Shown: positions 35,377 through 44,334, counted from the first letter of the stretch. The stretch is DNA of 64,000 nt from Wylensekiella montiformis (GCF_009697385.1 NZ_VUNL01000001.1:186001-250000), one strand, 5' to 3'. Numbers and translations are program-made. The notes: generated by a model from the sequence alone, not told the origin.

Positions 35377-35422
35377 TCGGAGCCGCGGACAAAATGAACC
35401 AACATTTTGTCCGCGGCTCCGA
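35377..35422 (-). terminator. Terminator of the narGHJI operon
   Basis: Exact 20-bp arms (35377-35396 and 35403-35422) with a 6-base loop, then T-rich sequence on the minus strand (tttcgtttattcgtttttt). It lies 80 bp after narI. Confidence 0.85.
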
Positions 35423-35502
35423 CCGCAAAAGAGAAACCGCATCGGATAAGCCCGGAGAAATTCAAAGGGAGCAAAAACTCTCTCTGAACAAGCCTCACTT
35501 TA

Positions 35503-36168
35503 TTACCTCCGGCGGTAAACGATATGACTGCGCAAGAGATATTCAAACGGCAGACTCAGACAGTGAACGAGACGCGTAAACGGAAAGAGAATCGCTGTCA
35601 TCATCCACATAAACATGTGGAACTGAAAGATGGCAGGGACGTTCTTCATGAGGCTGACATCCGGCGAGAGCATGAGCACGGAGCGGAACCACGGCGAAAT
35701 GCTCTCACGGTAATCGAATCCGGCCGTTATATTGGAAAGCGTCGCAGCCGTTCCCGAAAGAATCGTCAGCAGCAAAACGAGATACAAAAGCCTGTCCATG
35801 CCGCTCGTGTTGACTTTCATACGGCTGCTGCCGAAAAAGCGGCGCTTCATGAGCCAGAGAAAACCGCCGAGGAACAGGACGGCGGCCGGGATGCCGCCCG
35901 CGAGCGAGATCATGTGATACGTCGCTTCATCCGTCCCAGCCGCCTCCGTGACGAATTTCGGCACAAGGATGCCGACAAAGTGTCCGCCAAAGGCCATCAA
36001 AAGGCCGAGGTGGAAAACAGGGTTCGCCCACTTGAGGCTCTTCTTCGAGAGGAACTCGCTGGACTTCGTCGTCCAGCCCCGCTCGAAAAACACGTAGCGG
36101 ACGATCGTGCCGCCGACGAAGATCGTCAGGGCGATGTACGGCAGGACGCCGTAGAAAAATGTATTCAT
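35503..36168 (-). CDS. narI: Respiratory nitrate reductase gamma subunit (b-haem membrane anchor)
   Basis: 221 aa with five membrane spans. It oxidises menaquinol outside and sends electrons through two b haems to NarH. Candidate haem-ligand histidines are seen in FHLGLLMAFGGHF (near 53-64) and near the C-terminus (FQFHMFMWM and LVHCLS), matching the E. coli pattern of two per end. The start overlaps the narJ stop (ATGA). It is the last gene of the operon. Confidence 0.95.
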   Translation of the reverse strand: MNTFFYGVLPYIALTIFVGGTIVRYVFFERGWTTKSSEFLSKKSLKWANPVFHLGLLMAFGGHFVGILVPKFVTEAAGTDEATYHMISLAGGIPAAVLFLGGFLWLMKRRFFGSSRMKVNTSGMDRLLYLVLLLTILSGTAATLSNITAGFDYRESISPWFRSVLMLSPDVSLMKNVPAIFQFHMFMWMMTAILFPFTRLVHCLSLPFEYLLRSHIVYRRR

Positions 36169-36713
36169 GGCTTTACCTCCAATCCTGCCGTTTCTGTCAA
36201 GACAATATCCAGCAAAAAAGCATGCGGCAGCTTCGCTTCAATGAAGCGCGTGCGCAAAAGCTCGACGCGCGGCCGGATGCTCTGCAGCACCTTGCCCGCC
36301 TTCCCGGGCGGCAGCGATGCGGCAAGCTCCAGCAGAGCCGGCAGATAGTCCGGCAGCTGGTTCGGCATGTCGAGACCATTTTCAAGAAAGAACGCCTTGT
36401 AGCGGTGCATCTCCTGAGACTGCTTGCCGAAGTCCGTGCGCTCCTGCGTCGTCAGATAAAGATTCGTATTCTGCGAGAAGTCGAAGGACCGCACATAGAG
36501 ATCTTCGTACTCCTTTGCGCCGGTCTCTTCCACAAAGCTCAGAAAATCGCCGAAAACAGCGGATGCCCGGCTGTCCCCGATTTCCCGCAAGGCCCTGCGG
36601 CAGTCCGGCAGCTCCTGCCACCAGACGGCGTCCGGATATTCAAAGAGATGCGCGGTAAGCAGCAGCACCTTCTGATAGTCCTGCATATTCCTCTCATCCA
36701 TCCTGTCAGCCAT
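36165..36713 (-). CDS. narJ: Nitrate reductase assembly chaperone
   Basis: 182 aa from the ATG at 36713 (GGGAGG at 8 bases); a GTG three codons earlier is also possible. Helical TorD/NarJ fold with the family pattern LTAHLFEYPDAVWW near the N-terminus and YEDLYVRSFDFSQNTNLYLT near 75. It loads the molybdenum cofactor into NarG and stays out of the mature enzyme. It is placed between narH and narI, as in nearly all nar operons. Confidence 0.94.
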   Translation of the reverse strand: MADRMDERNMQDYQKVLLLTAHLFEYPDAVWWQELPDCRRALREIGDSRASAVFGDFLSFVEETGAKEYEDLYVRSFDFSQNTNLYLTTQERTDFGKQSQEMHRYKAFFLENGLDMPNQLPDYLPALLELAASLPPGKAGKVLQSIRPRVELLRTRFIEAKLPHAFLLDIVLTETAGLEVKP

Positions 36714-36715
36714 TA

Positions 36716-38140
36716 TCAGCACCTCCCGCCCGGGCAGGTATAAAGGCCGCCGCCCTGCGCCTCACGCATCTCCGCATTGCTTTTTCCCTGAATCCCCGCC
36801 GGGATGTTGAAGCGGTCCTTGTACTTGGCGATGCCGAGCAGGCGGAACATCTTCTCGTAGACCTCCGGCGCGAACTCGAGGCGAGAAGGCAGGTCGTCGC
36901 CCGTCGTCTTGGCGCGCATGACGGCGCGCATGTCCAAGAGGCGCTGCAGTGTGCGCGTCATGACGGCCGTATTTCCGGCCGCGAGGATCTCGGCGAGGTA
37001 CGCAATGGGGATGCGCATCTCATCGGCTTCCGGCAGGTAGCAGTTCGCCTCCATGCGGCGCGTGATTGGCGAGAGAGGCGGCACGTACCAGACCATCGGC
37101 AATGTGCGGAACTCCGGATGGAGCGGCAGGCCGAGCTGCCATTCCTTGACGATCTTGTAGACGGGCGACTCCTGAGCCGCCTTGATCCACGATTCCTGGA
37201 TGCCCTCTCTGCGCGCAGCCTCGATGACCTCCGGGTCATGGGGGTCGGCGATGACATCGAGCACCTGATGGTAGATCTCGCCCTTATCGCGCGTCGAAGC
37301 GGCGGCGACGACCTTGTCCATGTCGTAGAGCAGGACGCCCATGTAGCGCAGGCGTCCGACGCACGTGTCGGAGCAGACGGTCGGCAGGCCGTTCTCAAGG
37401 CGCGGGAAGCAGAAGATGCACTTCTCGGCCTTGTTCGTCTTCCAATTGAAGTAGACCTTCTTGTAGGGGCAGGCCGGCACGCAGTGGCGCCAGCCGCGGC
37501 AGCCATCCTGCGAGACGAGTACGACGCCGTCCTCCTCGCGCTTGTAGATGGCACCCGACGGGCACGCGGCGACACAGGCCGGATTCAGGCAGTGGTTGCA
37601 GACGCGCGGCAGGTACTTCATGAAGATGTCGTGGAACTCGAGCGTGATGTCCTCCGAGATCTTCTTGAGGTTGACGTCCTGGCGGGCCGACTCGCCGTTG
37701 GCGAGGTCGTCCTCCCAGTTCGGGCCCCACTTGATCTCCATGCGCTCACCCGTGATGAGCGAGCGCGGGCGGGCAATCGGCTGATGGTTGCGGCGCTTGG
37801 AGTGGATGAGCGTCTCGTAGTCGTACGTCCACGGCTCGTAGTAATCGTCCATCTCCGGCTGGTCCGGATGATAGAAGAGCTTCAGCAGGCGCTCCGGCTT
37901 CGAGCCGGTGCGCAGCGAGAGCTTGCCATCCTTGCCGAGCTTCCAGCCGCCCTTCCATTTCTCCTGGTCTTCCCAGTTCTTCGGATAGCCGATGCCCGGC
38001 TTCGTCTCGACATTGTTGAAATACATGTATTCCGCGCCTTCGCGGTTGGTCCAGACATTCTTGCAAGTGATGGAGCACGTATGGCAGCCAATGCACTTAT
38101 CAAGATTCATGACCATGGAAATCTGTGCTTTAATCTTCAA
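36716..38140 (-). CDS. narH: Respiratory nitrate reductase beta subunit
   Basis: 474 aa. I start it at the TTG at 38140 (LKIKAQISMVMNLDKC), because NarH proteins begin with this MKIxxQ sequence and GGGGGAGG lies 9 bases ahead inside narG. The coding starts overlap by 11 bases. Four ferredoxin-like cysteine sets are visible: CIGCHTCSITC, CNHCLNPACVAACP, GCRGWRHCVPACPYKK (Trp marks the [3Fe-4S] site) and CIFCFPR with CSDTCVGR. It passes electrons from NarI haem to NarG. Third positions are strongly G/C, like narG. Confidence 0.95.
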   Translation of the reverse strand: MKIKAQISMVMNLDKCIGCHTCSITCKNVWTNREGAEYMYFNNVETKPGIGYPKNWEDQEKWKGGWKLGKDGKLSLRTGSKPERLLKLFYHPDQPEMDDYYEPWTYDYETLIHSKRRNHQPIARPRSLITGERMEIKWGPNWEDDLANGESARQDVNLKKISEDITLEFHDIFMKYLPRVCNHCLNPACVAACPSGAIYKREEDGVVLVSQDGCRGWRHCVPACPYKKVYFNWKTNKAEKCIFCFPRLENGLPTVCSDTCVGRLRYMGVLLYDMDKVVAAASTRDKGEIYHQVLDVIADPHDPEVIEAARREGIQESWIKAAQESPVYKIVKEWQLGLPLHPEFRTLPMVWYVPPLSPITRRMEANCYLPEADEMRIPIAYLAEILAAGNTAVMTRTLQRLLDMRAVMRAKTTGDDLPSRLEFAPEVYEKMFRLLGIAKYKDRFNIPAGIQGKSNAEMREAQGGGLYTCPGGRC

Positions 38141-41100
38141 GCCAGTCAACCTCCCCCTGCATCTTGCGCGCGACGACGTACATGTCGCGCTGGTTGCCCG
38201 TCGGGCCGTAGTAGTTGAAGCCATAGCTGAGCTGGCCATAGCCGCCGATCATGTGCGTCGGCTTCATGTGGATGCGCGTCGGCGTGTTGTGCGTGCCGCT
38301 GCGCGTGCCCGTGATCTTCGAGGCCGGCACATTGATGTGGCGGTCCTGGGCATGGTGCATGAATACCGTGCCCTGCGGGATGCGCGGCGAGACGGCCACG
38401 CGGGACGTCACGACGCCGTTGTGGTTGTAGAGCTCGATCCAGTCGTTGTCGCGCACGCCGATCTCCTTGGCATCCTTCTCACTCATCCAGACCGTCTGGC
38501 CGCCGCGGAACAGCGTCAGGAGCTGCTGGCTGTCGAAGTACATCGAATGCGTCGACCACTTGTTGTGCGGCGTCAGGTACTTGAGCGTGATCTCCTTCGT
38601 GCCGCCCAAGAGATTCTTGATGGGGCGGTAGTCGAGGATCGGCTTGAACGTCGCCATGGCCTCGCCGTACTCGCGCATCATCTCGTGGTCGAGATAGAAG
38701 GACTGGCGGCCCGTGACGGTGCGGAACGGCACGAGCTCCTCGATGTTCGTCGTGAATGGCGTGTAGCGACGGCCCTGATTGCTGCCCGTGAATGTCGGCG
38801 ATGTGATCGTCTCCTTCGGCTGCGCAGCGATCTCATCGAACGTGAAGCGCTCGCTCTCGCGGTCCTTGGCCAGATGTTCGAGGTTCTTGAGGCCCGTCTT
38901 TTCGTTGAGGCTCTGGAAGGCCTTGACGGCCACCTTGCCATTCGTCGTCGTCGAGAGGCCCATGACGGCCTCGACGGCCTGACGCGCGTCGTAGATGGAC
39001 GGCATGCCGTACGAGACAAAGTCCTCGTTCTCGATGACGCCGTTGCGCGTGCGAATCTCCTCGTACTCATCGGAGGAATCCCACGTCATCGTCAGCGATC
39101 CCATCTTCTTGGAGACATTCGGTCCGAGCGCGATCCACTTCTCATACGTCTTCGTGTAGTCGCGCTTGACCGGCACGAGATTCGGCATCGTCTTGCCCGG
39201 GATGGGCTCGCACTCGCCCTTGCTCCAGTCGCGCACGCGGCCCTCCGGCTGAGCCGTCTCGCCCTCGCTGTCGTGGCCGATCGGCACGGCGACGAGATCC
39301 TCATACGGCTTGAGGTCGGCTTCCTTGGCGACCTTCGAGACGGCCTCTGCGAGCGTGCGGAAGACATCCCAGTCGCTCTTAGCTTCCCAGAGCGGATCGA
39401 CCGCGGCCTGGAACGGGTGGACAAACGGATGCATGTCCGTCGAAGAGATATCGTCCTTCTCGTACCATGTGGCCGTCGGCAGCACGACATCGGAGTAGAG
39501 TGCCGTGCCCGCCATGCGGAAGTCGATGTCGATGAGCAGGTCGAGCTTGCCCTCGGCAGCGCCGCCCGGCTTCTGGAGCTCCTCCTGCTCGCGCCACTTG
39601 ATCTCCGTCGGGCGCGTCGGGCCCTCTTCCTCGGCAAAGACCGTGTGCTCCGTGCCGAGCAGATACTTGTTGAAGAAGTCGTTGCCCTTGGCAGACGAGC
39701 CGAGCAGGTTCGCCGTCCAGACAAAGAGGTTGCGCGGGAAGTTCTCCGGAGCATCCGGGTCCTCTGCCGCGAACTGCAGGCTCTTGTCCTTGAGGGAACG
39801 CACGACGTACTTCTTGAGGTCCTCGCCCTTCGCCTTCGCTTCGTCCGTCAGCTGCTGGCCGCCCTTGTTGAACGTCGGGTAAGACGGCAGCCAGCCGAGG
39901 CGGGCGGCCATGACGTTGTAGTCGGCCGCATGGCGGTAGCGCGGGCTCGTCAGTGGCGAGACGAGATCCTTCATGTCGACCTCGTCGCTGCGCCACTGGT
40001 CCGTCGCGAAGTAGTAGAACGACGTCGAGTTCTGCAGGCGCGGCGGTGCCTGCCAGTCCGTGGCCGTCATGATGCGCGCCCAGCCCTCTGCCGGACGCAG
40101 CTTCTCCTGGCCGACGTAATGAGCCCAGCCGCCGCCATTGCGGCCCTCCGAGCCCGTGAAGAGCAGGAGGTTGAGGATCGTGCGGTAGACGATGTCGGCG
40201 TGGAACCAGTGGTTGATGCCGCCGCCCATGATGACCATCGTCTTGCCCTTCGTCTTGATGGCGTTGTCGGCGAATTCACGGGCCGTGTGGATGCAGGTCT
40301 CAGCCGGGACCCCGGTGTATTTCTCCTGCCACTTCGGCGTGTACGGCACATCCTCGTCGTACGAGGAAGCGCACGCGCCGCCGAGGCCGCGGTCGACGGC
40401 GTAGTTGGCGAGCATCAGGTCGTAAACCGTCGTGACGAGGATCTCGCCGTCCTTCGTCTTGACGCGCTTGGCCGGCACCATGCGGCGAATGACGCGCTCC
40501 TCGCGCTCATTGCCGAAGTACGGGAACTCGACCTCGACGACTTCGTCGAACTGGCCGAGTACCGAGAGCTGCGGCACGATCTTCGCGCCCGTGTCGCGGT
40601 CTTCCTCGCGCAGGTTCCACTTCTTCTCGTTGTCCCAGCGGTCGCCCATCGTGCCGTTCGGCACGACGAGCTTGCCCGTGATCTCGTCGATGACATAATG
40701 CTTGAACTCCGCGTGCTTGTCCGTGCGGCCCATGTCCTTGCCGTTTAAAAAGCGGCCCGACTCATAGCTGCCGTCGGCGCGCTTATGAAGCTGCACAAGG
40801 AACGGGAAGTCCGTGTAATGGCGCGTGTATTCCGTGAAGAACTCGGCCGGCTCACCCCAGTAGTACTCGTTGAGGATGACATGGCCCATCGCCATGGCAA
40901 AGGCCGCATCGCTGCCGACCTTGAGTGAGATCCACGTATCGGCCACGGCTGTCGACTCCGCGTAGTCCGGCGCAATCGAGACGACCTTCGTGCCCTTGTA
41001 GCGCGCTTCTACCAGGAAGTGGGCATCCGGCGTGCGCGTCAATGGCACGTTCGATCCCCAGGTCAAGATGTAGCCGGCATTGAACCAGTCCGAGGACTCC

Positions 41101-41813
41101 GGCACATCCGTCTGGTCGCCCCAGACCTGCGGGCTTGCAGGCGGCAGGTCGGCATACCAGTCGTAGAACGACAGCGAAGCGCCGCCCATGAGCTGCATGA
41201 AGCGCGCGCCGGCCGCGTACGACAGCATGGACTTCGCCGGGATGACGGCGAAGGCGAAGTTGCGGTCCGGGCCGTACTTCATCGCCGTGTGCAGAAGCGA
41301 CGAGGCGACGAGCTCCGAGACTTCATCCCAGCTCGAGCGCACGAAGCCGCCCTTGCCGCGCGCTTCCTTATAGAGCTTCGTCTTGGCGGGATCATTGGCG
41401 ATGCTCTGCCAGGCTTCAAGAGCCGTCTTGTGCTCCTTGCGCGCCTCGCGCCAGAGCGCAGCGAGCTCGCCGCGCAGATACGGATACTTGATGCGGTGCG
41501 GATTGTAGAGATACCACGAGAACGTCGCTCCGCGCGGGCAGCCGCGCGGCTCGAAGTCCGGCATGTCCGGGCTCGTCTCCGGATAATTGTGCTCCTGGTT
41601 CTCCCAAGCCACGAGCCCGTTCTTGACATAGATGTTCCAGCAGCACGAACCCGTGCAGTTGACGCCGTGCGTCGAGTGAACGCACTTGTCAAACGACCAG
41701 CGGTCGCGGTAAGTGTTTTCCCACGCGCGGCCGCCTTCAAAGAACTGCTGATGTCCCGTCGCTGATGTTTCAACCGGGATCAGATGCTTCCATTTCGAAA
41801 AGATATTGCTCAC
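38130..41813 (-). CDS. narG: Respiratory nitrate reductase alpha subunit (Mo-bisMGD)
   Basis: 1227 aa. Reduces nitrate to nitrite in the cytoplasm. The FS0 cluster ligands are His49, Cys53, Cys57 and Cys92, the same spacing as E. coli NarG, and FYDWYADLPPASP contains the Asp that ligates molybdenum. The N-terminus has no Tat-type export signal, so it faces the cytoplasm. It starts at GTG with GGAGGG 8 bases ahead, about 18 nt after the predicted transcription start. The promoter has an Fnr box at -41.5. Antisense frames look open here only because third positions are nearly all G or C. Confidence 0.97.
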   Translation of the reverse strand: MSNIFSKWKHLIPVETSATGHQQFFEGGRAWENTYRDRWSFDKCVHSTHGVNCTGSCCWNIYVKNGLVAWENQEHNYPETSPDMPDFEPRGCPRGATFSWYLYNPHRIKYPYLRGELAALWREARKEHKTALEAWQSIANDPAKTKLYKEARGKGGFVRSSWDEVSELVASSLLHTAMKYGPDRNFAFAVIPAKSMLSYAAGARFMQLMGGASLSFYDWYADLPPASPQVWGDQTDVPESSDWFNAGYILTWGSNVPLTRTPDAHFLVEARYKGTKVVSIAPDYAESTAVADTWISLKVGSDAAFAMAMGHVILNEYYWGEPAEFFTEYTRHYTDFPFLVQLHKRADGSYESGRFLNGKDMGRTDKHAEFKHYVIDEITGKLVVPNGTMGDRWDNEKKWNLREEDRDTGAKIVPQLSVLGQFDEVVEVEFPYFGNEREERVIRRMVPAKRVKTKDGEILVTTVYDLMLANYAVDRGLGGACASSYDEDVPYTPKWQEKYTGVPAETCIHTAREFADNAIKTKGKTMVIMGGGINHWFHADIVYRTILNLLLFTGSEGRNGGGWAHYVGQEKLRPAEGWARIMTATDWQAPPRLQNSTSFYYFATDQWRSDEVDMKDLVSPLTSPRYRHAADYNVMAARLGWLPSYPTFNKGGQQLTDEAKAKGEDLKKYVVRSLKDKSLQFAAEDPDAPENFPRNLFVWTANLLGSSAKGNDFFNKYLLGTEHTVFAEEEGPTRPTEIKWREQEELQKPGGAAEGKLDLLIDIDFRMAGTALYSDVVLPTATWYEKDDISSTDMHPFVHPFQAAVDPLWEAKSDWDVFRTLAEAVSKVAKEADLKPYEDLVAVPIGHDSEGETAQPEGRVRDWSKGECEPIPGKTMPNLVPVKRDYTKTYEKWIALGPNVSKKMGSLTMTWDSSDEYEEIRTRNGVIENEDFVSYGMPSIYDARQAVEAVMGLSTTTNGKVAVKAFQSLNEKTGLKNLEHLAKDRESERFTFDEIAAQPKETITSPTFTGSNQGRRYTPFTTNIEELVPFRTVTGRQSFYLDHEMMREYGEAMATFKPILDYRPIKNLLGGTKEITLKYLTPHNKWSTHSMYFDSQQLLTLFRGGQTVWMSEKDAKEIGVRDNDWIELYNHNGVVTSRVAVSPRIPQGTVFMHHAQDRHINVPASKITGTRSGTHNTPTRIHMKPTHMIGGYGQLSYGFNYYGPTGNQRDMYVVARKMQGEVDWLED

Positions 41814-41837
41814 GTCATCACCCTCCTATTGCCTATT

Positions 41838-41843
41838 ATTTTA
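41838..41843 (-). promoter_or_regulatory. -10 hexamer of narGHJI
   Basis: TAAAAT on the minus strand. Transcription should begin near 41831. No -35 hexamer is needed if Fnr binds the box centred 29.5 bp upstream. Confidence 0.65.
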
Positions 41844-41864
41844 TCCGAATTTTATCCTGACTCA

Positions 41865-41880
41865 TGTGAAAAAGATCACT
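41865..41880 (-). promoter_or_regulatory. Fnr/Crp-type box of narGHJI
   Basis: TGTGA-N6-TCACT on the plus strand, 9 of 10 to TGTGA-N6-TCACA. Its centre, 41872.5, is at about -41.5 of the predicted start, the class II activator position. Confidence 0.75.
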
Positions 41881-41896
41881 GTGCTGGTTTTTTTGC

Positions 41897-41931
41897 AAAA
41901 AAAATCGGCCAGGGAAACCTTTTCCCTGACC
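41897..41931 (-). terminator. Terminator of fnr
   Basis: Stem ggtcaggga with its partner (one mismatch), followed on the minus strand by eight T. It insulates fnr from the narG promoter just downstream. Confidence 0.85.
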
Positions 41932-41963
41932 AAGGAGTCCGATCTTCTTATCGCAGCGCAAGA

Positions 41964-42683
41964 TCATTCGATATTGCAGATTTCCCGGCCGCAGTTTTCG
42001 CATTGGATGGCATCCCGGAGATAATCCATATCCTTGATAAAGATAAAATGACCGCGATACTCTATGACGTCAGCCCGGCGCAACTCACTGAGCATGCGGT
42101 TGAGACTTTCGCGCGCCGTCGCCGAATAATTGGCCAATTCCTGATTCGTCAGCGGAACGGAGATCAGGATTCCGCCGTCTATTTCCTTGCCATAGCTGTT
42201 GGCCAGCCGGATCAGGGTCGAATAAAGCGCCCCTTTCTTGCCATAAAGCAGGAGATCGCGGAATTTGGAATGCTGTTTGCGCATATGTGCGCCCATGACC
42301 TTCAGCAGATTGACCGCAAGCACCGGCTTCTTTTCCAAATAGCTCTGCAGTATAGGAAATTCGATAGCATAAACCTCCGAGGCGCTCTGGGCAACCGCGT
42401 TGAAAATATACACCGGATTTTTTTCATAAAGAGGCAGCTCTCCTATCAGGCTGCCCCGGGCGGCAAGGCGCAGGGACAGCACCTTGCCGGACATCGCGTA
42501 TTTGGTGATAAAAATCTGTCCGGAACGCACAATGTAAAAATATCTGGCCTTATCCCCCTCATGAAAAAGGTATTCTCCATCATGAAGCATGACCACCTTT
42601 CCCGGTACCTCGTAAAAGGGACGTACCAGTGACTCCGTTTGCGCCTGACCCTCTGCCCTGTTCCTATCCTCCATGATACGCAC
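41964..42683 (-). CDS. fnr: Crp/Fnr-family regulator with C-terminal Fe-S cysteine motif (Bacillus Fnr type)
   Basis: 239 aa from a GTG at 42683 (an ATG three codons on is possible). A cNMP-type beta-barrel sensor (about 25-140), a dimer helix, and a winged HTH (about 165-225) with TNQELANYSATARESLNRMLSEL as the recognition region. The last residues give Cys228, Cys231 and Cys236, C-x2-C-x4-C, the arrangement by which Bacillus Fnr holds a [4Fe-4S] cluster at its C-terminus; E. coli Fnr uses N-terminal cysteines instead. It is therefore probably an oxygen-sensing activator. It sits between narG and narK, both of which carry matching boxes. Confidence 0.88.
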   Translation of the reverse strand: MRIMEDRNRAEGQAQTESLVRPFYEVPGKVVMLHDGEYLFHEGDKARYFYIVRSGQIFITKYAMSGKVLSLRLAARGSLIGELPLYEKNPVYIFNAVAQSASEVYAIEFPILQSYLEKKPVLAVNLLKVMGAHMRKQHSKFRDLLLYGKKGALYSTLIRLANSYGKEIDGGILISVPLTNQELANYSATARESLNRMLSELRRADVIEYRGHFIFIKDMDYLRDAIQCENCGREICNIE

Positions 42684-42843
42684 AACTTCCCCCTTCTATC
42701 TATCCGATGCCAACGGGCGCCAACGCCCTGAATGTATTTACGGTTCTTTATTTTTTATTTCGCTGCCCGGAGGATATATTCCTGTTCGCTCTGGATAAAG
42801 TTTCTTCTCTTCGGCACGATATTATGATATATATTACATATAG

Positions 42844-42859
42844 CGTGATTTTTTTTACA
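42844..42859 (+). promoter_or_regulatory. Fnr/Crp-type box of narK
   Basis: CGTGA-N6-TTACA, 8 of 10 to the consensus. Its centre, 42851.5, is 29.5 bp before the -10, the same geometry as at narG. Confidence 0.6.
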
Positions 42860-42880
42860 GATTATTTGAGGTATCTCCTC

Positions 42881-42886
42881 TATAAT
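42881..42886 (+). promoter_or_regulatory. -10 hexamer of narK
   Basis: Perfect TATAAT; transcription start near 42893, giving a leader of about 68 nt and an AAAAGGAGAG ribosome site before the ATG. Confidence 0.7.
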
Positions 42887-42960
42887 GTGACAAAGAGTTT
42901 ATCGTTCCTTATTGCTTAGAAAGGTTTCATACCAAATTCAACGAAAAGGAGAGTCAACGT

Positions 42961-44301
42961 ATGGCAGAATCAGCTGTGACAAAAAAATTGGGGGCAAATC
43001 CCACGCGCAAGGAAATCCTTGCGAACTGGACACCGGAGGACCCCGTCTTCTGGAAGAAGTTCGGCGAGAGGATCGCGAAGCAGAACCTCTACACTTCAAC
43101 ATGGGCCCTTGTCCTCTCCTTTGTCGTCTGGACACTCTGGGCCACGATCGCCGCAAAGCTCAATGCAGCAGGCTTCCACTTTAGCGACGAGCAGCTTTTC
43201 ACGCTGGCCGCGCTTCCGGGACTTGTCGGCGCCACAGGACGCCTCTTCTACACCTATCTTCCCGGACTCATCGGCGGCCGCAACTCGGCCTTCATCACGA
43301 CGGCCCTGCTGCTCTTCCCTCTCTTCGGCCTCGGCCGCGCGCTGCAGGACACGACGACATCGTATGACACGTTCGTCCTGCTCGTCTCCTTCATCGGCAT
43401 CGCCGGCGCCAACTTCTCCGCTTCGATGGCCAACATCGGCTTCTTCTTCCCGAAGGCGCACAAAGGGCTCGCACTCGGCATCAACGCCGGCATCGGCAAC
43501 CTCGGCGTCTCGCTGATCTACCTGACGGCGCCGCTGCTCATCGGGTGGAACCTCACCTCGTTCTTCGGCCCCGGCGTCGCCACATCAAACGGCATGATGT
43601 GCCTGCAGAATGTCTGCTACTTCTGGATCGTGCCGACCGCTCTGACGCTCATACTCATCTGGCTGTTCATGGACAATCTGCCGCTGCCGAAGCAGAGCCC
43701 GAAGAGCATGCTCTCGATCTTCGGCAACAAGCACACCTGGCTCATGTGCTGGATCTACACCTGCGGCTTCGGCTCCTTCATCGGCTTCTCTGCCGCACTC
43801 GGCCTGCTCGTCTCGAAAGAATTCCCGGAAGTCTCCTTCTCGATGGCCGCCTTCCTCGGACCGTTCATCGGAGCCGGAATCCGCCCGGTCGGCGGCTGGC
43901 TTTCCGACCGCCTCAACAGCGGGTCCAAGGTCACGCTCGTCTCGCTCTTCATCATGCTCGCTGCCAGCATCGCCGTACTCTTCGGCATTCAGACGCACGC
44001 CTTCGCGCTGTTCTTCGGCGCATTCCTCCTGCTCTTCCTGACGACGGGCTTTGTCAACGGCGCCTCGTTCCGCATGATTCCCTACATCTTCGACAATCCG
44101 TTCCACGCCTCGCTTGTCACTGGATTTACCGCAGCCATCGCCGCTTACGGCGCTTTCCTGATCCCGAAAATTTTCGGCTGGTCCTACGCCAGCTTCCAGA
44201 ATGTCGCGCCTGCCTTCTATATCCTCATCGGGTTCACCATCCTCACCATCGTAATCACCTGGTACTTCTATGACAGAAAGGGATCCGGGATCAAGTGCTG
44301 A
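42961..44301 (+). CDS. narK: Nitrate/nitrite MFS transporter
   Basis: 446 aa with 12 membrane spans of the NarK/NasA family. Two conserved arginines that bind the anion are visible, in GATGRLFYTYLPGLIGGR (span 2) and GIRPVGGWLSDR (span 8 region). The nitrate signature appears as GINAGIGNLGVSLIYL near 180. It brings nitrate to cytoplasmic NarG and/or exports nitrite. It is one of the few plus-strand genes, divergent from fnr. Codon third positions are G/C-rich, as in narGHJI, suggesting a shared origin. Confidence 0.93.
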   Translation: MAESAVTKKLGANPTRKEILANWTPEDPVFWKKFGERIAKQNLYTSTWALVLSFVVWTLWATIAAKLNAAGFHFSDEQLFTLAALPGLVGATGRLFYTYLPGLIGGRNSAFITTALLLFPLFGLGRALQDTTTSYDTFVLLVSFIGIAGANFSASMANIGFFFPKAHKGLALGINAGIGNLGVSLIYLTAPLLIGWNLTSFFGPGVATSNGMMCLQNVCYFWIVPTALTLILIWLFMDNLPLPKQSPKSMLSIFGNKHTWLMCWIYTCGFGSFIGFSAALGLLVSKEFPEVSFSMAAFLGPFIGAGIRPVGGWLSDRLNSGSKVTLVSLFIMLAASIAVLFGIQTHAFALFFGAFLLLFLTTGFVNGASFRMIPYIFDNPFHASLVTGFTAAIAAYGAFLIPKIFGWSYASFQNVAPAFYILIGFTILTIVITWYFYDRKGSGIKC

Positions 44302-44334
44302 ACGAATCCCGGAAAAAGATTCTCTGACAAAAAT

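Noticed and set aside
37992-40748. Plus-strand open frame of 918 codons opposite narG
   Set aside because: It lies antisense to narG/narH, which have complete family motifs. The frame stays open only because third positions in nar genes are G/C. Its translation is low-complexity Arg/Leu/Val/Asp-rich.
42709-42726. Direct repeat GCCAACG-GGC-GCCAACG upstream of fnr
   Set aside because: Only two seven-base units, not linked to a promoter hexamer; chance cannot be excluded.
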